Below, piece by piece: positions 57,272 to 64,000 of a stretch of 64,000 bases of DNA. Origin of the DNA: Acinetobacter tjernbergiae DSM 14971 = CIP 107465. Lineage in GTDB: Bacteria; Pseudomonadota; Gammaproteobacteria; Pseudomonadales; Moraxellaceae. The translations under genes were made by a program, and so were the position numbers. Numbering within the stretch: position 1 is the stretch's first letter; each line of letters starts with the position of its first letter. The DNA lies in contig NZ_KB894358.1 of NCBI RefSeq assembly GCF_000374425.1, positions 67,404 to 131,403 of the forward strand, in the 5' to 3' direction. Under the pieces are notes generated by a model, which had not been told where the DNA came from, did no database searches, and was given only the letters and a program-made list of their open reading frames with translations.

Positions 57272-60106
57272 ATGAGCATAATCACTTCTACTCCTGGTCA
57301 AATTCAGGTTATTAAGCGCACTGGTGAGATTGCGTCATTTAATGCCGAGAAGATTTCTGTTGCGATTGGGAAAGCCTTTTTAGCTGTTGAAGGTCAACAA
57401 GGTGCTGACTCTAGTCGCATCCATGACCGTATCACTCAACTCACTGAGATGGTACTCAATACATTTAACCGTCGCTTGCCATCGGGCGGTACGATTCATA
57501 TCGAAGAAATCCAAGACCAAGTCGAATTGGCTCTTATGCGTACAGGCGAACAAAAAGTTGCCCGTGCCTATGTGATTTATCGTGACCAACGTGCAACCGC
57601 TCGTCAGCAAACTGGTGCAAACCACCACCCTACGCTTCAAATCACGGATGCCAAGGGTCAGCTCCAACCGTTAGACCTCGATGCGCTTACAACAACGATT
57701 GAAATTGCAAGCGAAGGTTTGGAAGGGATTGATGTTCAAGCAATCGTTGATGAAACTGTTAAAAATTTATATAACGGCGTAAAAGAAAGCGATATCGCGA
57801 CCACCATGATGATGGCAACGCGTACTCGTATAGAACAAGAGCCAAACTATACCTATGTCACAGCACGTTTATTATCGAATGAATTGGTGAGCACTGGCTT
57901 AGAATTCCTAGGTCTATCTACAGATACATTAGAAAATGATGCTCTAGAAACTTTCTTAAAAAAAGGGATTGAGCTTGATCTACTTTCAGCGGATCTTCTT
58001 AATTTTGACCTTGCCAAATTGGCAGTAGCGATTCAGCCAGAACGCTCAAACCAATTTACCTATTTAGGTCTACAGACATTATTTGACCGTTACTTCATTC
58101 ATTCAAATGGTGTACGTTTCGAATTACCCCAATTGTTCTTCATGCGTGTATCAATGGGTCTCGCACTGAATGAAGAAAACAAAGAAGAACGTGCGATTGA
58201 GTTTTATAACTTACTCTCTAGCTTCGACTATATGGCATCTACGCCTACCCTGTTTAACTCAGGTACATTACGTCCACAATTATCAAGCTGTTACCTCACC
58301 ACGATTGGTGATGACCTCTATGACATTTATGGTGCAATGCGTGACAACGCAATGTTATCAAAATGGGCAGGCGGTTTAGGTAATGACTGGACACCTGTAC
58401 GTGCCTTGAACTCTTATATCAAGGGTACAAATGGTAAGTCTCAAGGTGTTGTTCCATTCCTTAAAGTTGCGAATGATACAGCCGTTGCAGTCAACCAAGG
58501 TGGTAAACGTAAAGGTGCCGTTTGTGCATACCTAGAAACTTGGCACTTAGATGTTGAAGAATTCCTAGAGCTACGTAAGAACACAGGTGATGATCGTCGT
58601 CGTACCCACGACATGAACACAGCAAACTGGGTTCCTGATTTATTTATGCAACGTGTATTCGAAGATGCTGAATGGACATTATTCACGCCTTCTGAAACAC
58701 CAGACTTACATGATCTAACAGGTGCTGAATTTGCTGAGCGTTATGCACACTACGAAGCAATCGCAAAAGACCAAAACATGTTGCACAAGAAAATTCGTGC
58801 AAAAGATTTATGGCGCAAAATGCTTTCGATGTTGTTCGAAACAGGTCATCCGTGGATCACATTCAAAGACGTATGTAACTTACGTTCACCACAACAACAC
58901 GTTGGCGTGGTTCATTCATCTAACTTGTGTACAGAAATTACCTTAAACACAAACCAAGACGAAATCGCGGTATGTAACTTGGGTTCGATTAACCTTGTGC
59001 AACACGTTCAAGGTGGTGTCTTAGATCGTGAGAAACTTGCTCGCACGATTAAAACTGCGGTACGTATGCTCGATAACGTGATCGACATTAACTACTATGC
59101 AGTACCACAAGCGAAGAACTCAAACATGAAACACCGCCCTGTGGGCATGGGGATCATGGGCTTCCAGGATGCGCTTTATGAAATGGGCATTGCTTACGGT
59201 TCAGATGCAGCAGTAGATTTCGCTGACGAATCAATGGAAGTCATCAGTTACTATGCAATCGAAACGTCTAGTAACTTGGCGATCGAACGTGGTGCTTATT
59301 CAACATTCAAAGGATCATTGTGGGATCAAGGGATCTTGCCAATCGACTCTTTAGAAATCGTTGCAAAATCACGTCCAGAGCGTATGTTTGAAGTTGACCG
59401 TACTCAACGTTTGGACTGGGATACTTTACGTACTAAAGTTCAAAAAGATGGTATGCGTAACTCAAATGTGATGGCAATTGCACCAACTGCAACCATTTCA
59501 AATATTTGTGGCGTGTCTCAATCAATTGAGCCAACATTCCAAAACTTATATGTGAAATCTAACCTTTCTGGTGAATTTACGGTCATCAACCCTTACCTTG
59601 TTCGTGCATTAAAAGAACGTGGTCTGTGGGATACTGTAATGGTCAATGACCTGAAACACTTTGAAGGTTCAGTTCAAAAAATTGCGCGTATTCCTGAAGA
59701 ATTAAAAGCAATCTTTGCAACTGCGTTTGAAGTAGATACACGCTGGATCGTTGATGCTGCGTCTCGTCGTCAAAAATGGATTGATCAAGCGCAGTCTCTT
59801 AACCTTTACATCGCTGGTGCGAACGGTAAGAAACTTGACATCACTTATAAGATGGCATGGTTACGTGGTCTTAAAACTACGTATTACCTCCGAGCTTTAG
59901 GTGCAACCTCTGCTGAGAAATCAACAATCAATACGGGTGCGCTTAATGCAGTAAAACCAGCGACTGTTGAAACACCTGTGGTTGCAGCTCCTGTCCTTGA
60001 AGAAAAGAAACCAGCAGCTCAAGTTGAAGAAGATGGTTTCACTACTGCTGCTCCAGTACCAATGGCGTGTTCAATTGACAATCCAGACTGCGAAGCTTGT
60101 CAGTAA
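57272..60106 (+). CDS. nrdA: Ribonucleotide reductase class Ia, alpha subunit
   Basis: The 944-residue subunit reduces ribonucleoside diphosphates. It is about 180 residues longer than E. coli NrdA (761). An ATP-cone lies at about 10-100 (VIKRTGEIASFNAEKISVAIGKAF), and a second ATP-cone-like segment at about 117-205 (LDALTTTIEIASEGLEG...), as in Pseudomonas NrdA. Catalytic-core blocks are LSSCYLTTIGDDLYDI, NLCTEITLNT and RPVGMGIMGFQDAL. The C-terminal redox pair is CEAC after an Ala/Pro/Glu-rich tail. The 165-base leader has DnaA- and NrdR-type sites. Confidence 0.96.
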   Translation: MSIITSTPGQIQVIKRTGEIASFNAEKISVAIGKAFLAVEGQQGADSSRIHDRITQLTEMVLNTFNRRLPSGGTIHIEEIQDQVELALMRTGEQKVARAYVIYRDQRATARQQTGANHHPTLQITDAKGQLQPLDLDALTTTIEIASEGLEGIDVQAIVDETVKNLYNGVKESDIATTMMMATRTRIEQEPNYTYVTARLLSNELVSTGLEFLGLSTDTLENDALETFLKKGIELDLLSADLLNFDLAKLAVAIQPERSNQFTYLGLQTLFDRYFIHSNGVRFELPQLFFMRVSMGLALNEENKEERAIEFYNLLSSFDYMASTPTLFNSGTLRPQLSSCYLTTIGDDLYDIYGAMRDNAMLSKWAGGLGNDWTPVRALNSYIKGTNGKSQGVVPFLKVANDTAVAVNQGGKRKGAVCAYLETWHLDVEEFLELRKNTGDDRRRTHDMNTANWVPDLFMQRVFEDAEWTLFTPSETPDLHDLTGAEFAERYAHYEAIAKDQNMLHKKIRAKDLWRKMLSMLFETGHPWITFKDVCNLRSPQQHVGVVHSSNLCTEITLNTNQDEIAVCNLGSINLVQHVQGGVLDREKLARTIKTAVRMLDNVIDINYYAVPQAKNSNMKHRPVGMGIMGFQDALYEMGIAYGSDAAVDFADESMEVISYYAIETSSNLAIERGAYSTFKGSLWDQGILPIDSLEIVAKSRPERMFEVDRTQRLDWDTLRTKVQKDGMRNSNVMAIAPTATISNICGVSQSIEPTFQNLYVKSNLSGEFTVINPYLVRALKERGLWDTVMVNDLKHFEGSVQKIARIPEELKAIFATAFEVDTRWIVDAASRRQKWIDQAQSLNLYIAGANGKKLDITYKMAWLRGLKTTYYLRALGATSAEKSTINTGALNAVKPATVETPVVAAPVLEEKKPAAQVEEDGFTTAAPVPMACSIDNPDCEACQ

Positions 60107-60120
60107 TTAAATCTTGGGAT

Positions 60121-60144
60121 AGCCCTTCTCAAATAAAGTAGGGC
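60121..60144 (+). terminator. Weak hairpin after nrdA
   Basis: AGCCCT and AGGGCT pair around a 12-base loop shortly after the nrdA stop, with only a short T stretch. It could lower read-through into the downstream genes. Confidence 0.35.
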
Positions 60145-60174
60145 TTATTCAAGATTTAAAATATAGAGGCAAAG

Positions 60175-60306
60175 ATGATGTTCAATATCAACCATAACTA
60201 TATGTTAGGACTTGCAGTTCTCATCTTTGCTTTTATTTTCTTTTATGTGCCAATGGTCTATGCATTTTTAGCCATTCGTAAACAACAGCGTAAGCAAGAC
60301 GAATAA
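60175..60306 (+). CDS. Very small membrane protein between nrdA and nrdB, 43 residues
   Basis: ATGATG at 60175 is preceded by AGAGGC at about 5 bases and opens a 43-codon frame. After MMFNINHNYM comes one strong hydrophobic helix (about 10-33, MLGLAVLIFAFIFFYVPMVYAFLA) and a basic tail RKQQRKQDE. The ribosome site and the positive-inside tail support a real gene. It sits 69 bases after nrdA and 24 bases before the next gene, so it is probably in the nrd transcript. Function unknown. Confidence 0.7.
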   Translation: MMFNINHNYMLGLAVLIFAFIFFYVPMVYAFLAIRKQQRKQDE

Positions 60307-60330
60307 AGTGCTTTATTAGGGAATAGAACT

Positions 60331-60795
60331 ATGCTTCAACCTGATTTAGAACGATATGCCAATGCCCCTGCTGTTTTAGTACAGATCTATGTCGATCGGA
60401 TAGTACTTCATTATCCATCTTCTACAGAATATCTAACTGAATGTGCACAGTTTTCACATCCACGTTCGTTATTGGGTGATTTTAGTATCGCTGAAACGGC
60501 GTTAACGCAGTTATTCAAACGTGGTGGTGGCGGTTTTAAGTATTTAGCTCCTTATATGTTTATTCAAGCAATGGAGCGAATGGAATTTGGTTTAACACAA
60601 GTAGAAATACGAGCATTACAAGAGTTAGGCTTAAATAGTGGGGCAAGAGCGATTGCCATTTACGATGAAACAGGCAAATTATTAACGCCAAACTCACTCC
60701 CCGTGCCCATCAATCTCAAACGTATAGCAATTATGGGATTGATTGTAACTAGTATTGTTTTGCTATGTTTTCTTTGCGCCATTTTCATTTTTTAA
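60331..60795 (+). CDS. Hypothetical tail-anchored protein between nrdA and nrdB, 154 residues
   Basis: Residues 1-128 are cytosolic, with IYVDRIVLHYPSS, a block FKRGGGGFKYLAPYMFIQAMERMEFGLTQVEIRALQEL and IAIYDETGKLL. One membrane helix ends the protein (about 130-154), so it is tail-anchored. The block GLTQVEIRALQEL resembles GLSQVEERILHEV of E. coli YjaA, a stress-response protein, but the match is weak. The placement between nrdA and nrdB suggests co-expression with ribonucleotide reductase. Confidence 0.72.
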   Translation: MLQPDLERYANAPAVLVQIYVDRIVLHYPSSTEYLTECAQFSHPRSLLGDFSIAETALTQLFKRGGGGFKYLAPYMFIQAMERMEFGLTQVEIRALQELGLNSGARAIAIYDETGKLLTPNSLPVPINLKRIAIMGLIVTSIVLLCFLCAIFIF

Positions 60796-60836
60796 AACTG
60801 CAATGTAAATAAATTAAGATTATAGTGAGATTAAAT

Positions 60837-62120
60837 ATGTCTATCCTTAGCTGGGACGATTTTGAAGATGATACGCAAAAACCGACTGCACCTGAACACA
60901 AGTCTGCGTCCCTCGAATCGCAGAAAACGGTTAATACGCCGGTGGTATCTCCTACAGAGTCATCATCGGAGAGCGTGGCAGTTGCACAACCCACTAGAAC
61001 CAGTGCCAGCCGATCAACAGATCCAACCGATTCGTTGGCTCGAGCATCTGCAGCCTTAGAACATTTAGATGTTGCACCTGGCTTAGAAGAGCTTGAAATG
61101 GGCGCCCAACGTGTACAAGTTGATGATAAAGCCATGATCAACTGTCGCGCAGACTTAAACCAACTTGTTCCGTTTAAATACGAGTGGGCTTGGCAAAAGT
61201 ATCTTGACGGGTGTGCAAACCACTGGATGCCGCAAGAAGTCAACATGAACCTAGATATCGCACTTTGGAAGTCTGAAAATGGCTTAACTGAAGATGAGCG
61301 TACGATTGTGATGCGTTCTTTAGGTTTCTTCTCTACCGCAGATTCATTGGTTGCAAACAATTTGGTTTTGGCAATCTATCGTCACATTACTAACCCTGAA
61401 TGTCGCCAATACATCTTGCGTCAAGCATTTGAAGAAGCGATTCATACACATGCTTACCAATACTGTATCGAATCTCTAGGTATGGATGAAGGCGAAGTCT
61501 TCAATATGTACCGTGAGATTCCGAGTGTTGCACGTAAAGCATCATGGGGTCTGAAATATACCCAATCATTAACTGATCCTAATTTCCATACAGGTACACC
61601 TGAAAACGACCAACGTTTACTGCGTAACTTGATCGCATTCTACTGTGTACTTGAAGGGATCTTCTTCTATTGTGGCTTCACTCAAATCTTGAGTATGGGT
61701 CGCCGTAATAAGATGAATGGTGTTGCTGAGCAATTCCAATACATCTTACGTGATGAATCAATGCACTTGAACTTTGGTATCGACATGATCAACCAAATCA
61801 AGATTGAAAACCCACACTTATGGACGGCTGAGTTCCAACAAGAAGTGATTCAGATGATTCTTGAAGGCACAATGCTTGAAATCGAATATGCGCGTGACAC
61901 GATGCCACGTGGTGTATTGGGTATGAATGCGGCAATGATGGAAGAGTATTTGAAGTTCATCTGTAACCGTCGTTTATCTCAACTTGGTTTACCTGAGCAA
62001 TTTGCTGGAGTAACCAATCCTTTTGCGTGGATGTCTGAGATGATGGACTTGCGTAAAGAGAAGAACTTTTTTGAAACGCGCGTTACGGATTACCAAACGG
62101 GCGGAGCGTTAAGCTGGTAA
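60837..62120 (+). CDS. nrdB: Ribonucleotide reductase class Ia, beta subunit
   Basis: I choose the ATG at 60837 ([12 protein letters not shown]), the conserved start; the frame opens 4 codons upstream. The 427-residue subunit carries the diiron-tyrosyl radical cofactor. Metal-ligand blocks include [15 protein letters not shown] and DESMHLNFG. Residues about 12-85 are a low-complexity extension rich in Ser, Thr, Glu and Pro that E. coli NrdB (376 residues) lacks. The C-terminus ([13 protein letters not shown]) should bind the alpha subunit. Confidence 0.96.
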   Translation: MSILSWDDFEDDTQKPTAPEHKSASLESQKTVNTPVVSPTESSSESVAVAQPTRTSASRSTDPTDSLARASAALEHLDVAPGLEELEMGAQRVQVDDKAMINCRADLNQLVPFKYEWAWQKYLDGCANHWMPQEVNMNLDIALWKSENGLTEDERTIVMRSLGFFSTADSLVANNLVLAIYRHITNPECRQYILRQAFEEAIHTHAYQYCIESLGMDEGEVFNMYREIPSVARKASWGLKYTQSLTDPNFHTGTPENDQRLLRNLIAFYCVLEGIFFYCGFTQILSMGRRNKMNGVAEQFQYILRDESMHLNFGIDMINQIKIENPHLWTAEFQQEVIQMILEGTMLEIEYARDTMPRGVLGMNAAMMEEYLKFICNRRLSQLGLPEQFAGVTNPFAWMSEMMDLRKEKNFFETRVTDYQTGGALSW

Positions 62121-62135
62121 ACAGATATAAAAAAG

Positions 62136-62160
62136 AAAAACCGCTTTTATGGCGGTTTTT
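62136..62160 (+). terminator. Terminator after nrdB
   Basis: AAAAACCGC and GCGGTTTTT form a perfect 9-bp stem with a 7-base loop, ending in a T run, 16 bases past the nrdB stop. Confidence 0.9.
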
Positions 62161-62182
62161 CACATTCAGTCAAATCATCAAC

Positions 62183-63808
62183 TTATTTTTTATCGGAAGC
62201 ATTCCGTTGCCTCTTTAGCTCATCTAATTTCTTATTATAAGTACTATAAATTCCCTGCCATGTCTTGCCTTTATCTTTAGATATTTTAACTACAGCATAA
62301 TCATTCCAAGCATAACTACTCAAAAGCGTCCCAGAATTCAATACAGTTATAGAAGCTGGTGCCATCACATTAGTATAATTTTCCCAAGTTTGCCCGTTAT
62401 CTTGACTCACAGCTCACTTTGTAGAGCGTAGAAAACCCCCATCAATAGCATATATATCTCCTTGCGTAGAGAATTTCGGAGCTGCATAATTAATAGAAAA
62501 GGGTATTTCTAATTTTTGCCATGTTAAACCATGATCTTTTGTGATATATGGATGATCCCCTAAACCGAGTAATACACTAAGCGTCTGATCAGGATTAGAA
62601 GCTAACTGTCTAATAACCTTATTATCTGGTGTTTTACTATGCTGCCATTCTTTTGTTTTATAGTTATAATAATGCAGATCACCATTTATATGCGCATAAC
62701 CAAATCCTGTTTTATCTTCCCATGTCCGAAACGCTTTAAAATTTGGCATTTCAATAGTTTGTTTTTTAACAACCTCTTTCCAGTCTCCTTTTTCTAACTG
62801 ATCACTTTGATATATTGAAATATAAAGACCTGTAGAACTTTGTACAAAATGCTCTATAAACCATCCCGCTTTATCATTTCCAAAAACAGAAAGGATAATT
62901 CCTATCAGCAAATTACCGGTATCAATAGGACTCAGTGCATCACTACCTTTTTGATGTTTATATAGTCCATTCATTTCGCCATAAGCTAAAAAGTCAAAAT
63001 CAGTACCTTCTTTTACCGTTACACACTCTAGAGCAAGTCCATCTTTACTTCTAATAATCTTTGCCTTTTCCTTTTTATCTTTGATATCATCTGAAAAAGA
63101 AAAAACCGAACCAATTTTACTAGCTGAAACTATCCTATTATCTTGTGTTTCCCTAAAACACTGCATTCCAAATGGTAATAGACCTTCTATATTCCCGAAT
63201 TCTTTTTCTGCGTCTGTAATAGGTTTCATCCAACCCGTTATATCATCATTAGTATAAATTGCTTTGAAATATTGGTCGCCAAGTTTAGTGATTAAATCCT
63301 TATTAGAATTAAAACTCTCCAACCTAGCTAATAGATAAGCACTATTTGCATGAGTCAATATAAGACGACCTAAATCTGTTGTTTTATCTTTTTCAACCTT
63401 AAAAGTACCCATATAACTTAAGGGACTATCTTCTCTACCATTTACACTTTCAGTAGAAGCCCCTATCTGAACAATACGATATTCTCCCACAGGTAATTTT
63501 CCACTATAAATCTGAGTAGAACGCGAAACACCACCATTAATCACACCGATCAAATAGTTCTTATTTTTTTTCATGACTAATGTTTTTTCAGTAATACTTT
63601 CCACTATTAAAGAAAAAGGTATAATTCCACTATTAGAACTAAAACTCATAACCACAGGATATAAGTTTTCTTCCTGTTTGTGTGGTTGCAATATATTTTT
63701 CGCATATTCATTCACCTCCCTTGACTGTGGTGTTGTCGCACATGCTTGTAATACCAAACAGATAACCAAAGCAATGCTGCTTTTTAATATCAAATCTAAT
63801 TTATTCAT
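62183..63808 (-). pseudogene. Lipoprotein with Asp-box (BNR) repeats, split by an in-frame stop
   Basis: The first part (62414-63808, 464 residues) has a lipoprotein signal (ALVICLVLQAC, Cys about 22). It is mostly beta-rich and ends with an Asp-box, TKDHGLTWQKL. A TGA at 62414-62416 interrupts it. The same frame continues without any shift to 62183 (75 residues) with two more Asp-boxes, SQDNGQTWENY and SKDKGKTWQGIY. The restart GTG has no ribosome site. A single base change (for example TGG to TGA) explains the break. The shortened product may still be made. The family resembles sialidase/WD-like beta-propellers with no enzyme site visible. Probably an outer-membrane lipoprotein of unknown role. 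Confidence 0.75.
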
Positions 63809-64000
63809 TTACGTCATCATTTCAATATTAGAAACTAAAAATACAAAAGAAGAGAACCGGTTCTCCTCTACCTAATAAAGCCAAACATTACTAGATTTAT
63901 GAATAACAAACCACAAACAAAACAATAAAATTGGTTTAAACTACATAATAAAAAAAATCAAACACACTAAAAAACCTCTATTTTAAAGTAAAATTAAAAC

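Noticed and set aside
60785..61360. 191-codon minus-strand frame over nrdB
   Set aside because: It is antisense to the N-terminal part of NrdB, whose sequence is conserved; there is no promoter or ribosome site for it.
1..64000. tRNA, rRNA, CRISPR, prophage and toxin-antitoxin loci
   Set aside because: No TψC-type GGTTCGAATCC stretches in clover-leaf context, no spaced direct repeats, no integrase, phage structural gene or recognisable toxin-antitoxin pair was seen.

Overview
The window looks like chromosome of an Acinetobacter species. It is AT-rich, and the BfmR/BfmS response regulator and sensor pair, the 13-gene NADH dehydrogenase I operon with fused nuoCD, the 211-residue Upp and the two-ATP-cone NrdA all match Acinetobacter proteins as I remember them. 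No rRNA, tRNA, CRISPR array, prophage or intact insertion sequence was found.

Layout. Positions 1-4.4 kb hold three secreted proteins on the minus strand. Two of them are near-identical tandem copies, and the copy junction carries a scar of the neighbouring gene's start. From 4.6 to 5.2 kb lies a decayed IS1595-type transposase. From 5.3 to 14 kb the housekeeping set dcd, mrp (apbC) and metG is interspersed with accessory genes: a LysE exporter, a DUF2062 protein, a hydrophilic repeat protein, an acetyltransferase and two overlapping membrane paralogues. From 14 to 24.3 kb come more accessory genes: a decayed IS5-type remnant, a broken metallo-hydrolase gene, a second LysE exporter, oleate hydratase, a methyltransferase, a TetR-MFS-HlyD efflux unit with a clear operator, and a PLP-dependent deaminase or desulfhydrase. 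From 24.4 to 28.5 kb there is one large secreted repeat protein. From 28.8 to 36.9 kb are a YhiN-type flavoprotein, a CmpX-like channel, ferredoxin-NADP reductase with a divergent FinR-like regulator, two cold-shock-domain genes and upp.

From 36.9 to 52 kb the minus strand carries nuoA-B-CD-E-F-G-H-I-J-K-L-M-N, closely packed with several 1- to 4-base overlaps and closed by a terminator. Next come a MASE1-GGDEF diguanylate cyclase, a small orphan gene and the bfmRS operon. The intergenic region shared by bfmR and nrdA holds a palindrome over a candidate bfmR promoter. On the nrdA side it holds a DnaA box and two NrdR-like boxes with a 32-base centre spacing. nrdA and nrdB encode class Ia ribonucleotide reductase and are separated by two small membrane-protein genes. 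The window ends with a lipoprotein gene carrying Asp-box repeats that is split by one in-frame stop codon.

How the parts work together: the core genes cover nucleotide supply (dcd, upp, nrdAB), respiration (nuo), Fe-S delivery to enzymes such as complex I (mrp), redox balance (fpr and its regulator) and envelope stress or biofilm control (bfmRS). Between them lie envelope and secreted proteins that look variable. I saw no wholly new multi-gene system. The best leads are the tandem duplication, the membrane-anchored cold-shock/Excalibur protein, the hairpin over the deaminase start, the nrdA promoter region, and the membrane genes lodged between nrdA and nrdB.
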